Positions 27,972 through 36,753 of a DNA stretch of 64,000 nucleotides are shown here, piece after piece. Both the position numbers and the translations under genes were made by a program. This DNA comes from Microvirga puerhi (GTDB lineage: Bacteria; Pseudomonadota; Alphaproteobacteria; Rhizobiales; Beijerinckiaceae), in the NCBI RefSeq assembly GCF_020089865.1, contig NZ_JAIRBM010000011.1:89730-153729 (forward strand), in the 5' to 3' direction. The stretch's first letter is position 1, and each line of letters opens with the position of its first letter. The notes beneath the pieces were generated by a model. The model worked only from the letters and a program-made list of their open reading frames with translations, made no database searches and was not told where the DNA came from.

Positions 27972-29067
27972 GGTCGCCCTTGCCCAGGAATTCGCGCAGG
28001 GTCGAAACGACCAGCCGGTTGGCTTCCTCGTCGCCGATGGTCAGCCGGAGAGCATGCGGCAGGCCATAGGCTTCGATCCGGCGCAGGATCAGCCCGCGGC
28101 TCGTCAGGAAAGCATCGGCGTCCTTGGCCGTCCGACCCTCTTCTTGCGGGAAATGGATCAGGAGGAAGTTGCCCACGCTTGGGGTCACCTTGAGGCCTAG
28201 GGCCTCGAGCTCGCGGGTCAGCCAGGCAAGCCACGTCTCATTGTGCTCGATGGCCTTCGCGATGTGTGCTTCGTCCTGAATCGCCGCAACGCCGGCTGCG
28301 ATGGCCGGGCCGTTGACGTTGAACGGCCCGCGGATCCGGTTGACCGCATCGATGATATGGGCCGGCGCGACCATCCAGCCGATCCGGAGATTGGCGAGGC
28401 CGTAGATCTTCGAGAAGGTCCGGGTCATCACCACGTTCTCAGCCGTGGCGACGAGTTCGAGACCCGCCTCGTAGTCATTCCGGCGCACATATTCCGCATA
28501 GGCTGCGTCAAGCACCAGGACGACGTGCGACGGCAGTCCTGCATGGAGGCGCTTCACCTCGTCGAAGGGCAGATACGTGCCGGTCGGGTTGTTGGGGTTC
28601 GCCAGGAAGACGATCTTGGTCCGCGGCGTCACCTTGGCGAGGATCGCGTCCACATCGGCCCGATAATTCTTCTCCTCCGCCACGACCGGAACGCCGCCCG
28701 CCGCCAGGACGGCGATGCGATAGACCAGGAAGCCGTGCTCCGTGAAGAGCCCTTCATCGCCCGGCCCCACATAGGTGCTGGTGATGAGGGACAAGAGCTC
28801 GTCCGAACCGGAGCCGCAGATGATGCGATGGGGATCGAGCCCATACTTGGCGGCGATCGCCTCGCGCAGCTGGGTTGCCGTGCCGTCGGGATAATGCTCG
28901 AGGTGATCGAAGGTGCGCAGCGCCTCGATCGCCTTCGGCGAGGGCCCCAAGGGTGTCTCGTTGGAGGAGAGCTTGTGGATCTTCGCCACCCCCGCGGCCT
29001 TGCTCTTGCCGGGCACATAGGCGTCGATCTTCAGCACGCCGGGGCGGGGTTCGGGACGGGCGGACAT
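27964..29067 (-). CDS. hisC: Histidinol-phosphate / aromatic aminotransferase
   Basis: 367-residue class I/II PLP aminotransferase. The PLP-lysine is in [17 protein letters not shown], with [11 protein letters not shown] and the Tyr in DAAYAEYV. Sequence is of HisC type; its position between chorismate mutase and cyclohexadienyl dehydrogenase, where Rhizobiales often place it, suggests it also transaminates prephenate, phenylpyruvate or hydroxyphenylpyruvate. AGGATG lies 6 bases before the ATG. Confidence 0.93.
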   Translation of the reverse strand: MSARPEPRPGVLKIDAYVPGKSKAAGVAKIHKLSSNETPLGPSPKAIEALRTFDHLEHYPDGTATQLREAIAAKYGLDPHRIICGSGSDELLSLITSTYVGPGDEGLFTEHGFLVYRIAVLAAGGVPVVAEEKNYRADVDAILAKVTPRTKIVFLANPNNPTGTYLPFDEVKRLHAGLPSHVVLVLDAAYAEYVRRNDYEAGLELVATAENVVMTRTFSKIYGLANLRIGWMVAPAHIIDAVNRIRGPFNVNGPAIAAGVAAIQDEAHIAKAIEHNETWLAWLTRELEALGLKVTPSVGNFLLIHFPQEEGRTAKDADAFLTSRGLILRRIEAYGLPHALRLTIGDEEANRLVVSTLREFLGKGDHA

Positions 29068-29111
29068 AGATTACATCCTGAAAAGAAAACGGATTTCGGA
29101 CTTGGCTCTAA

Positions 29112-29160
29112 AGCATCGGTGTCAAAAGTGGAAACCACTTTTCAACGCGGCCGATATGCT
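29112..29160. repeat. Palindromic intergenic element between chorismate mutase and hisC
   Basis: AGCATCGG at the left (29112-29119) faces CCGATATGCT at the right (29151-29160), enclosing the perfect inverted repeat AAAAGTGG-AAA-CCACTTTT. The pattern is that of the short palindromes common in Methylobacterium and related genomes. In the operon mRNA it would form a strong hairpin between two cistrons and could uncouple their expression. Confidence 0.6.
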
Positions 29161-29186
29161 CTCGTAAGGGGAATGCCGCTTCTGGA

Positions 29187-30020
29187 TCATTTCACTCGGA
29201 AACGTTCAGCATGGCTGCCCACTTCGACGAGCTGGGCAAGGCTTGCCCCCGCATCGGTGAGGGCCGTGTGAAGATGGGACGCTGCGATGGTCCCTGGCGC
29301 GGCGATCAGGACCGACAGGCCATAAGCGTCCGCTGCGCTCGCCACCGCCTCGCCGCCAAGGCCGGCCAAGGCGCCCGTGACGTCCTTGTGCCAGCGCTCG
29401 AACTGGGCCGCATAAAGCACCACGTCACGCACGGCCGCGTCGGTCAGGGGCTTCGAGATGACGAAGACCGGCGTACCTGCCGGATGATCGGGCCGTTCGA
29501 TGAAGGGTAGCCGCGCGATGATCTTAGGCCGATCGTTGCCAGCCAGCGCGCGCCACCAGGCTCCGCTCGACGCTCCCTGGTCGATCCGGAAAATCCCGAG
29601 ATCGCCGCGCCCCGACGCCACGGCCTCGATGACCGCTGCGGCGCTGGGATGGCTGACATAAGGCACTGTGAAGCCGAAATGGAACCGGGCCGAGTCCCGC
29701 ATCGGGGCGTCTCCGGCCGAAATGTCCGCATGAACGGCATAAGGCGCCTGGACATAGGTGAAGGTGGCGATGATGACCCGCCAGATGCTTTCCACCGTAT
29801 CGAGTGGCAGAAGTCCCTCGTGCCGCTCGGCCAGCGCCCGCATCATCGACGCCTCGCGGCCGGGCCGGAAGGCCGAACCGGACTCGGAGGTTTTCTTGAC
29901 CGAGATCAGCCGATCGATGATCGCTCCACGCTCCATTAGGAGTCGATGCATGGCCTCGTCGATCCGGTCGATCTCCTGGCGCAGTTCTCCGAGCGTGGGG
30001 ACAGGTCTTTCGCTGGACAT
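29187..30020 (-). CDS. Chorismate mutase (AroQ) with C-terminal dehydratase-like domain
   Basis: 277 residues. Residues about 8-95 are an AroQ chorismate mutase (LGELRQEIDRIDEAMHRLLMERGAIIDRL ... FRPGREASMMRAL ... VESIWRVIIATF). The remaining 180 residues look like a degenerate prephenate dehydratase-type two-lobed domain (segment GRGDLGIFRIDQGASSGAWW matches the dehydratase PIENS region in position), but the Thr-Arg-Phe catalytic motif is not visible. First gene of the chorismate mutase-hisC-tyrC operon; start ATG 30020 gives the normal AroQ N-terminus. Confidence 0.85.
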   Translation of the reverse strand: MSSERPVPTLGELRQEIDRIDEAMHRLLMERGAIIDRLISVKKTSESGSAFRPGREASMMRALAERHEGLLPLDTVESIWRVIIATFTYVQAPYAVHADISAGDAPMRDSARFHFGFTVPYVSHPSAAAVIEAVASGRGDLGIFRIDQGASSGAWWRALAGNDRPKIIARLPFIERPDHPAGTPVFVISKPLTDAAVRDVVLYAAQFERWHKDVTGALAGLGGEAVASAADAYGLSVLIAAPGTIAASHLHTALTDAGASLAQLVEVGSHAERFRVK

Positions 30021-30189
30021 GAAGTCAATCCTGAATGCAGGCGCCCTTCTTCGCAGTCCGCCGCCTCGCTGCCAAGCCTCAAAACGCACATGCCCCAAAT
30101 CGCATGGCTGACTTGCCCTGAGGCTTCATGTTCGTTGACCTCGGCGCCTGTGCCCTTTACCGCTGTTCGACAGATCGAACGCTTCCGTT

Positions 30190-31368
30190 ATGTCGAGTAT
30201 GAGCAGCGCTTTCCAAACGCCCGAGTCACGAAGCCAAATCGACGATCCGTCGAGCCTGGTCGCACGGTTCGGCGCCGATGAGCCGCTGGCGCTCGATGCC
30301 GGCACGCCTCTCGGTCCCTGGCAGATCGCCTACCAAACCTACGGCACGCTCAATGCCGATCGCTCAAACGCCGTGCTCATCTGTCACGCCCTGACCGGCG
30401 ATCAGCACGTCGCCAATGTCAGTCCCATCACCGGAAAGCCAGGCTGGTGGACGACCATGGTCGGTCCGGGACGGCCCGTCGATACGGACCGGTTCTTCGT
30501 GATCTGCACCAATGTGATCGGCGGCTGCATGGGAACGACCGGCCCGGCTTCGACCGATCCGCGGACGGGCCAGCCCTATGCTCTCGACTTTCCGGTCATC
30601 ACCATTCGGGACATGGTGCGGGCGCAGGCCGCCCTGATCGACCGCCTCGGCATCGAAAGCCTGTTCTGCGTGATCGGCGGCTCCATGGGTGGGATGCAGG
30701 TTCTGCAATGGGCAGCGAGCTATCCCGAGAGAGTGTTCGCTGCGCTTCCGATTGCGGCGGCGGCCCGCCATTCCGCACAGAATATCGCCTTCCATGAAGT
30801 CGGCCGGCAGGCGGTGATGGCCGATCCCGACTGGCGCGGAGGCCGATATCTCATCGAGGGGACGAAACCGACCAAGGGCCTCGCCGTCGCCCGCATGGGT
30901 GCGCATATCACCTATCTGTCCGAGATGGCCTTGCACCGAAAATTCGGGCGCAACTATCAGGACCGGAGCGCCCCAACCTTCTCGTTCGACGCCGATTTCC
31001 AGATCGAGAGCTATCTGCGCTATCAGGGTCTCTCCTTCGTCGAGCGTTTCGACGCGAATTCCTATCTCTATGTGACCCGGGCGATGGACTACTTCGATCT
31101 CGCGGCGGAACATGAGGGAAGCCTCGCGCGCGCCTTCAAAGGGTCTGCGACACGCTTCTGCGTGATCTCCTTCACATCGGATTGGCTATTCCCGACATCC
31201 GATTCACGGGCCATTGTCCATGCGCTCAATGCGGCAGCAGCCTCGGTGGGCTTCGTCGAGATCGACAGCGACAAGGGCCACGACGCCTTCCTGCTCGACG
31301 AACCGGAGATGTTCGCCGCCGCGCGTGGCTTCATCGATGCAGCCGCCCGCGTCCGGGGGATCGCTTGA
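30190..31368 (+). CDS. metX: Homoserine O-acyltransferase
   Basis: 392-residue alpha/beta-hydrolase-fold enzyme that acylates homoserine (acetyl- or succinyl-) as the first step of methionine synthesis. Nucleophile Ser165 lies in [10 protein letters not shown], with the family runs [22 protein letters not shown] and TSDWLFPT, and catalytic His in DKGHDAFLL. No SAM-II or SAM-V type riboswitch was evident in the 170 bases upstream. The stop overlaps the metW ATG (TGATG), so the pair is coupled. Confidence 0.95.
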   Translation: MSSMSSAFQTPESRSQIDDPSSLVARFGADEPLALDAGTPLGPWQIAYQTYGTLNADRSNAVLICHALTGDQHVANVSPITGKPGWWTTMVGPGRPVDTDRFFVICTNVIGGCMGTTGPASTDPRTGQPYALDFPVITIRDMVRAQAALIDRLGIESLFCVIGGSMGGMQVLQWAASYPERVFAALPIAAAARHSAQNIAFHEVGRQAVMADPDWRGGRYLIEGTKPTKGLAVARMGAHITYLSEMALHRKFGRNYQDRSAPTFSFDADFQIESYLRYQGLSFVERFDANSYLYVTRAMDYFDLAAEHEGSLARAFKGSATRFCVISFTSDWLFPTSDSRAIVHALNAAAASVGFVEIDSDKGHDAFLLDEPEMFAAARGFIDAAARVRGIA

Positions 31369-32018
31369 TGCAGGTTTCCCATCCTTCGCACTCGGTTAAC
31401 AATCCCGACGCGGCGCGCCTCGATTTCCTCCTCGTTGCCGACATGGTCGCACCGGGATCGCGGGTTCTCGACATCGGATGCGGCGACGGATCACTTCTGG
31501 CTCTCCTGCGCGACCGTAAGAACGTCGACGGGCGCGGAATCGAGATTTCCCGCGAGGGAGTGAACGCCTGCCTTGCGAAGGGCTTGCCGGTCATCCAGGG
31601 CGATGCGGACACGGATCTCGCCGACTATCCGGATGACGCTTTCGATTACGTCATTCTCTCCCAGACGATTCAGGCGACGCGCCAGCCCAAAGTCGTGCTG
31701 GAGCAGCTGCTTCGCATCGGGCGTCGCGCTATCGTGTCATTCCCGAACTTCGGTCATTGGCGCGTCCGGCTGGAACTCCTTTTGGGCGGCCGAATGCCGG
31801 TCACCGAGAACATGCCCTATACGTGGCACGACACGCCCAACATTCACTTCTGCACCATTCGTGACTTCGTGGAACTGTGCCGGGAAGTCGGCGCCCGGAT
31901 GGACAAAGCCGCGGCGCTCGACGCGGGCGGCCACCCGGTCCGGGTTGTCCTGCCCTGGTGGATCTGGAATCTCCTCGGTGAGCAGGGCGTCTTCCTGCTC
32001 ACGCGCGCAAAAGACTGA
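31368..32018 (+). CDS. metW: Methionine biosynthesis protein MetW
   Basis: 216-residue methyltransferase-fold protein with the SAM-like motif VLDIGCGDGSLLALL and the MetW signature FPNFGHWRVRLELLLGGRMPVT plus WHDTPNIHFCT. MetW partners with MetX in bacteria lacking the direct MetA route and may activate it. Its ATG shares a base with the metX stop, which sets the start. Confidence 0.95.
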   Translation: MQVSHPSHSVNNPDAARLDFLLVADMVAPGSRVLDIGCGDGSLLALLRDRKNVDGRGIEISREGVNACLAKGLPVIQGDADTDLADYPDDAFDYVILSQTIQATRQPKVVLEQLLRIGRRAIVSFPNFGHWRVRLELLLGGRMPVTENMPYTWHDTPNIHFCTIRDFVELCREVGARMDKAAALDAGGHPVRVVLPWWIWNLLGEQGVFLLTRAKD

Positions 32019-32042
32019 GAGGGCCGCCTTGCGGCAGCCCTC
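32019..32042 (+). terminator. Hairpin after metW
   Basis: GAGGGC (32019-32024) and GCCCTC (32037-32042) with inner complementarity CGCC/GGC form a stable hairpin right after the stop. There is no T tract, so it could be a 3' stabilising hairpin and not a full intrinsic terminator. Confidence 0.45.
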
Positions 32043-32076
32043 CCGATCGGAGCACAACGATAAAATTGGCTCTCAG

Positions 32077-32262
32077 CTAGCGATTGCCGCCATGTGAATG
32101 CTGACCGCCTTTGCGGCCTGCCTCGCTGGCGAGATCGCGGTCCTTCGAAAAGGAACGCTCTTCGGCAGGCACGCTCTCACCACCCTTCCGGGCGATTTCC
32201 TGCTGCCTTTCCTTGTCCATCGAAGCAAAGCCGCGGCTCGAAGATCCAGAGCGGTTAGCCAT
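32077..32262 (-). CDS. KGG-motif small stress protein
   Basis: 61 residues, very hydrophilic. It matches the YciG/con-10 type: RGFASMDKERQQEIARKGGE followed by a second unit ending SEAGRKGGQHSHGG, each with the Lys-Gly-Gly motif. Such proteins accumulate in stress or stationary phase. GGAG with nine-base spacing supports ATG 32262 over an ATG 15 bases upstream. An EcfG-like promoter candidate lies about 40-60 bases upstream, consistent with stress induction. Confidence 0.82.
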   Translation of the reverse strand: MANRSGSSSRGFASMDKERQQEIARKGGESVPAEERSFSKDRDLASEAGRKGGQHSHGGNR

Positions 32263-32300
32263 AGTAATATTCTCCATGATTGCTCATCGCGGACCTGTTC

Positions 32301-32325
32301 AACGCAGCGAATTACGCATGGTTCT
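32301..32325 (-). promoter_or_regulatory. Candidate EcfG-type promoter of the KGG gene
   Basis: On the minus strand AGAAC (32325-32321), 16-base spacer, CGTT (32304-32301): one mismatch from GGAAC-N16-CGTT, correctly placed about 40 bases before the start codon. Confidence 0.5.
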
Positions 32326-32442
32326 AGCGTGTCGGTAAATTAATATTTATTTTAAACGATAGCCTTCACAAACTAAGCTATATAGCATTGTGTGAAAGTT
32401 CGATAGTTAGGCAAAAATACGACAAAATACTGTCGTTCTGCC

Positions 32443-33375
32443 TCAACTATCCTTTGTTGCAAGAGGATGCAAATCTCGCACCATGCTCTTGAGGCGCTCG
32501 TCCAGCACGTGTGTATAGATCTGCGTCGTCGAGATATCGGAGTGGCCAAGAAGCTCCTGCACAATACGGAGATCGGCTCCGTTCTGAAGCAAGTGGCTTG
32601 CGAAAGCATGTCGCAGAACGTGAGGACTGATCTTGTCGGCTCGAAGTCCGGCCGCTCCGGCCACTGCCTTCAGGTCGCGCGCAAAGGCCTGACGTGTCAG
32701 ATGGCCGCTTTCGCTGTCCGCCGGGAAGAGCCAAGTCCCGCTCACGCCTCCCTTGGCTTCCAGAAGAGTCAGATAGGCGCGGCTTGCCTCGCGAGCCGCC
32801 TCGGTCAAGGGCACGAGACGCTCCTTGGCGCCCTTGCCGCGAACCACGAGGAACCGCTCGCGCGTTTTCGCCGCGGTGCGGGGGAGAGCGACCAACTCCG
32901 ACACACGAAGGCCTGTTGCGTAGAGAAGTTCGAGCAGGCAGACCATGCGCGCCGCCCGGAGGCGCTCCACGGGAGGTGCCCCCTCCCGAGTGGCGGCTTC
33001 GTGTGCGATCTGCAGCAGCCGGTCCACTTGATCGACAGAGAGAACCTTCGGCAGAGCGCGCCCGCGCTTGGGAGCCGAAACGGCGGCGGTCGGGTCCTGG
33101 GGCGCGTAGCCTTCCACATAAAGAAACTTGTGAAACTGGCGGACGGCCGAGAGACGCCGGGCGGCGGAAGAGGCTTTTAAACCCCTTTCCTCAAGGCTCG
33201 CCATGAAGCCTCGAATCGTCGCTGCCGAGGCATTGTCAGGCTGGCTCCCGGCCTCGGCCAGATAGGCCAGATAATCGTCGAGGTCGCGCCGATAGGCCTC
33301 AAGCGTGTTCTTCGACGCCCCCCGCTCAGCAGCGAGCATGTCCAAGAACAGGCTGGCGTGGCGCGCGCCGCTCAT
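32443..33375 (-). CDS. xerD: Tyrosine recombinase XerD
   Basis: 310-residue site-specific recombinase that with XerC resolves chromosome dimers at dif. The N-terminal SAM-like core-binding domain (HASLFLDMLAAERGASKNTLEAY) precedes the catalytic domain with Arg in ATGLRVSELV, HVLRHAFASHLL, LGHSDISTTQIYTH (His and nucleophile Tyr). Its ATG overlaps the stop of a 48-residue membrane protein gene (ATGA). No integrase-type phage context is seen, so it is the housekeeping enzyme. Confidence 0.94.
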   Translation of the reverse strand: MSGARHASLFLDMLAAERGASKNTLEAYRRDLDDYLAYLAEAGSQPDNASAATIRGFMASLEERGLKASSAARRLSAVRQFHKFLYVEGYAPQDPTAAVSAPKRGRALPKVLSVDQVDRLLQIAHEAATREGAPPVERLRAARMVCLLELLYATGLRVSELVALPRTAAKTRERFLVVRGKGAKERLVPLTEAAREASRAYLTLLEAKGGVSGTWLFPADSESGHLTRQAFARDLKAVAGAAGLRADKISPHVLRHAFASHLLQNGADLRIVQELLGHSDISTTQIYTHVLDERLKSMVRDLHPLATKDS

Positions 33376-33518
33376 GGAGAAGTCAGGCGATTGCTCGGAA
33401 CAGGCACCGAAATCTCCCGAGACTCAGGCTCGACGAGGGTCGCCAGGGCATAGACAACTGCGAAACCGATCCCGAGAAGGATGGCAACGACGACAAGGAA
33501 CCGGAATAAGGTCGGCAC
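33372..33518 (-). CDS. 48-residue single-pass membrane protein coupled to xerD
   Basis: Starting at GTG 33518, with GAAGAGAG upstream, the frame encodes a short N-terminus, one strong transmembrane segment (FLVVVAILLGIGFAVVYALA) and an acidic tail ending in RLTSP. The TGA lies inside the xerD ATG (ATGA), a typical coupled junction, and the frame is clean, so I consider it real although too short for usual gene calls. Function unknown; no domain recognised. Confidence 0.65.
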   Translation of the reverse strand: MPTLFRFLVVVAILLGIGFAVVYALATLVEPESREISVPVPSNRLTSP

Positions 33519-33635
33519 GGGACTCTCTTCAGGGTTTCTACGCTACAACCACGCACGCGGCCTAAAGGCAAGCCTTTCGAAAGGTAAGCATATCCGTCCT
33601 GTGACAGGGCGGAGGCCTCGTGCTAGGACAAGGCT

Positions 33636-34262
33636 ATGAACACGATCAGCCGCTTCAACGCGCTTGATGAGGCAGGCGGGCAGGACACCAGAAGCCAGAC
33701 AGGCCATCCTCTTACCCGTCAGCTTGGCACGCGCTCCCTTGTGCTCGTCGGCCTTATGGGCGCCGGGAAAAGTACCGTGGGCCGTCGCCTCGCCCAGAAA
33801 CTCGGCTTGCCCTTTCGTGATGCGGATCACGAGATCGAAGCCGCCGCGGGTATGACCATTACCGACATCTTCGCCATTCACGGGGAGCATCATTTCCGGG
33901 ACGGGGAACGGCGCGTCATTGCCCGGCTTCTGCAGGAGGGACCGATGGTGCTGGCTACTGGCGGCGGCGCCTTCATGAACCCGGAGACCCGCACCGCCAT
34001 CGCGGCCGCCGGCATTTCCGTCTGGTTGAAGGCTGACCTCGACGTGCTGATGCGCCGAGTTCGCAAACGCGCGACACGCCCCCTCCTCAAGAATCCGGAC
34101 CCTGAAGGCACCATGCGTAACCTGATGGACGTGCGATATCCCGTTTATTCCACTGCGGACGTAACGGTGTATTCCCATGAAGCGCCTCACGATCGGGTCG
34201 TGGCCGATGTCATCCAGGCCCTCAACGATTGGTTCGACGGACAAGGGAGTTCGCAGCAGTGA
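33636..34262 (+). CDS. aroK: Shikimate kinase
   Basis: 208-residue P-loop kinase that phosphorylates shikimate. Walker A GLMGAGKST (about 39-47), the shikimate-binding Asp and Arg in DADHEIE and FRDGERRV, and the GGGAF loop are visible. A 30-residue N-terminal extension precedes the domain, as is common in Rhizobiales. The TGA overlaps the aroB GTG start (GTGA). First of aroK-aroB-CorC-like. Confidence 0.95.
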   Translation: MNTISRFNALDEAGGQDTRSQTGHPLTRQLGTRSLVLVGLMGAGKSTVGRRLAQKLGLPFRDADHEIEAAAGMTITDIFAIHGEHHFRDGERRVIARLLQEGPMVLATGGGAFMNPETRTAIAAAGISVWLKADLDVLMRRVRKRATRPLLKNPDPEGTMRNLMDVRYPVYSTADVTVYSHEAPHDRVVADVIQALNDWFDGQGSSQQ

Positions 34263-35401
34263 ATGGCGTAGTGGCACGGATGCCAGAAGCACCGGTGATC
34301 ACGGTTCCGGTTCCTCTCGGCGACAGGGCCTATGATATTTTCGTTGGGAGGGGCCTTCTTGCGGGAGCAGGGCCGCGCATTGCCGCGCTCGGCGCGCGGG
34401 CAGCCATCATCATCACCGATGAGAATGTCGGGCCGCTCTATGCCGATGCCCTGGCAGAGGCTCTCCAACGGCAGGGGCTGCGTGCCACCACGTTCGCCGT
34501 GACGCCTGGCGAGGCCACCAAGTCCTACGCTTCCCTTGAAAAGGTCTGCGATGCCGTTCTGGCGGCGAAAATCGAGCGCGGCGATCTTGTCGTCGCGCTT
34601 GGCGGCGGCGTGGTCGGGGATCTCGCCGGCTTTGCCGCTGCGGTCGTGCGTCGAGGTGTGCGTTTCGTCCAAGTGCCCACGACCCTCCTGGCCCAGGTCG
34701 ATTCCTCCGTCGGCGGCAAGACCGGCATCAACTCCCGCTACGGCAAGAACCTCGTCGGCGCATTCCATCAGCCGAGTCTGGTCCTCGCGGATACGGCACT
34801 GCTCGACACCCTTCCCATTCGGGAAATGCGTGCCGGCTATGCGGAGGTCGTGAAATACGGACTCATCGACGATGCCCGGTTCTTCGACTGGTGCGAGGCG
34901 AACTGGCGCGGCGTCTTTTCTGGCGGCCTCGAGCGAGACGAGGCTGTGGCCCAGAGCTGCCGCGCAAAAGCAGCCGTCGTGGTTCGGGATGAACGGGAGG
35001 ACGGGGATCGCGCTCTTCTCAATCTCGGCCATACCTTCGGCCATGCGCTGGAGCGCATCACCCGCTACGACTCCGCAAGGCTCGTCCACGGGGAAGGCGT
35101 GGCGATTGGCCTGTGCCTGGCTTTCCGTTTCTCGGTCAGCCTTGGATTGTGCCCGGCAGCGGACGCCGAGCGGGTCGAGGCGCACCTTGCCGCAACTGGA
35201 CTTCCGACCCGCCTGAGCCATGTCCCGGGAGGCTGCGGTTCGGTCGATGACCTGCTCGATGCCATGGCGCAGGACAAGAAGGTGAAAGGAGGCGCCCTCA
35301 CCTTCATTCTGGCGCGCGGCATCGGTCAGAGTTTCATCGCTCCCGGAATCGCAGTCGAGAAAGTGCGATCATTCCTGGCGAGTGAAACCGGCGAAGCGTA
35401 A
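34259..35401 (+). CDS. aroB: 3-dehydroquinate synthase
   Basis: 380-residue NAD- and metal-dependent shikimate-pathway enzyme. The NAD-binding run GGGVVGDLAGFAA, TTLLAQVDSSVGGKTGIN, and metal ligands in EVVKYGLI, LNLGHTFGHALE and HGEGVAIGL are all present. GTG at 34259 overlaps the aroK stop and is taken as start; an ATG at 34280 is an alternative. The CorC-like gene begins two bases after the stop. Confidence 0.95.
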   Translation: MNGVVARMPEAPVITVPVPLGDRAYDIFVGRGLLAGAGPRIAALGARAAIIITDENVGPLYADALAEALQRQGLRATTFAVTPGEATKSYASLEKVCDAVLAAKIERGDLVVALGGGVVGDLAGFAAAVVRRGVRFVQVPTTLLAQVDSSVGGKTGINSRYGKNLVGAFHQPSLVLADTALLDTLPIREMRAGYAEVVKYGLIDDARFFDWCEANWRGVFSGGLERDEAVAQSCRAKAAVVVRDEREDGDRALLNLGHTFGHALERITRYDSARLVHGEGVAIGLCLAFRFSVSLGLCPAADAERVEAHLAATGLPTRLSHVPGGCGSVDDLLDAMAQDKKVKGGALTFILARGIGQSFIAPGIAVEKVRSFLASETGEA

Positions 35402-35403
35402 CC

Positions 35404-36732
35404 ATGATCGAGGATTCCTCCAGCGAGCTCTGGGTCGCGGCCCTGGTCGTGATCCTGTGTCTTCTGCTCTCCGCCTTCTTCTCGGCGGGCGAGACCGCTT
35501 TTACCGGCGCGTCGAAAGCCCGGATGTTGTTTCTGGAGAAAGGCGGCGACAGGCGCGCCATCCTGGTGAACCGTCTGCTCCAGATGCGTGAGCGTTTCAT
35601 CGGCACGGTCCTGATCGGCAACAACATCGTCAATATCGGTGTATCGGCCTTCGCCACGAGCGTCCTCGTCGCGATTTTCGGCGATGGCGGGGCGCTCTAT
35701 GCCACCGTGATCATGTCGGTCCTCGTGATCGTCTTTGCCGAGGTTATGCCGAAGACCATCGCGATTTCCTCCCCCGACAAAGTCTCCCTGGCCCTGTCGG
35801 GCCCCATGTCGTGGGTGGTCGCGTTCATCGGGCCTCTGGCGATTGCCATCGAACGGCTCGTACGGCTCATGCTGAAGCCTTTCGGGATTCATATCGGAGC
35901 CAACACACCGATCCTCTCCGCCAGCGAAGAGATGCGTGGCCAGCTCGACCTTCTGCACAAGGAAGGGAATGTCGCGAAGGTGGAACGGGACATGATGGGC
36001 GGGCTTCTCGATCTCGAGGAGCTGAGCGTCTCGGAGGTCATGGTCCATCGCACCAAGATGCGCACCATCAATGTGGACCTGTCGTCGGAAGAGATCGTTC
36101 GCGAGGTGCTGTCTTCGCCCTACACGCGAATGCCTCTCTGGCGCGGTAGCCAGGAAAACATCATCGGCGTCCTGCATGCGAAGGATCTGCTGCGTGCTCT
36201 CGATGCCGTCGGTGGTGATGCGGGCCGGCTCGAGGTAGAAAGCATTGCGCTGGAAAGCTGGTTCGTACCCGATACCACCTCGCTTCGCGACCAGCTCAAG
36301 GCCTTCCTCACCAAGAAAACTCACTTCGCTCTCGTAGTCGACGAGTACGGCGAGGTCATGGGTCTCGTGACCCTGGAAGATATCCTCGAGGAGATCGTCG
36401 GCGACATCAAGGACGAGCATGATCTCTCTGTGCAGGGGGTACGCCCACAGCCGAACGGCTCAGTAAACGTGGACGGCTCGGTGCCGATCCGCGATCTCAA
36501 CCGAGTCATGGACTGGAACCTGCCGGATGAGGAGGCGACGACCATCGCCGGTCTCGTGATTCATGAAGCGCAGGCCATCCCCGATACCGGCCAGATCTTC
36601 ACCTTCCACGGGTTCCGTTTCCAGGTCCTACGCAAGTCGCGCAATCGGATCACGGCCCTTCGCATCACGCCATTGGCTGTTCTCAGAAAGGCGGATGAAG
36701 CTTCACCCAGTGCCCGCAGGACACCAGCCTGA
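35404..36732 (+). CDS. CNNM/CBS domain transporter-associated protein (HlyC/CorC family)
   Basis: 442 residues: N-terminal DUF21/CNNM membrane domain with about four segments (VAALVVILCLLLSAFFSAGETA ...), a CBS-pair (about 205-330, MVHRTKMRTINVD ... HFALVVDEYGEVMGLVTLEDILEEIVG) and a C-terminal CorC_HlyC domain (about 350-430). Family members act in Mg2+/Co2+ efflux or tolerance. Old names call it hemolysin. Third cistron of the aroK operon, as in other Rhizobiales. Confidence 0.9.
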   Translation: MIEDSSSELWVAALVVILCLLLSAFFSAGETAFTGASKARMLFLEKGGDRRAILVNRLLQMRERFIGTVLIGNNIVNIGVSAFATSVLVAIFGDGGALYATVIMSVLVIVFAEVMPKTIAISSPDKVSLALSGPMSWVVAFIGPLAIAIERLVRLMLKPFGIHIGANTPILSASEEMRGQLDLLHKEGNVAKVERDMMGGLLDLEELSVSEVMVHRTKMRTINVDLSSEEIVREVLSSPYTRMPLWRGSQENIIGVLHAKDLLRALDAVGGDAGRLEVESIALESWFVPDTTSLRDQLKAFLTKKTHFALVVDEYGEVMGLVTLEDILEEIVGDIKDEHDLSVQGVRPQPNGSVNVDGSVPIRDLNRVMDWNLPDEEATTIAGLVIHEAQAIPDTGQIFTFHGFRFQVLRKSRNRITALRITPLAVLRKADEASPSARRTPA

Positions 36733-36753
36733 AGGCTCCGCCATGCGCGGAAT

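Noticed and set aside
30021..30189. SAM-II or SAM-V riboswitch upstream of metX
   Set aside because: Often present in alphaproteobacteria, but I could not find the pseudoknot core sequences in this leader.
32443..33375. Integrase of a mobile element
   Set aside because: Sequence, length and neighbours fit housekeeping XerD; no attachment repeats or phage genes adjacent.
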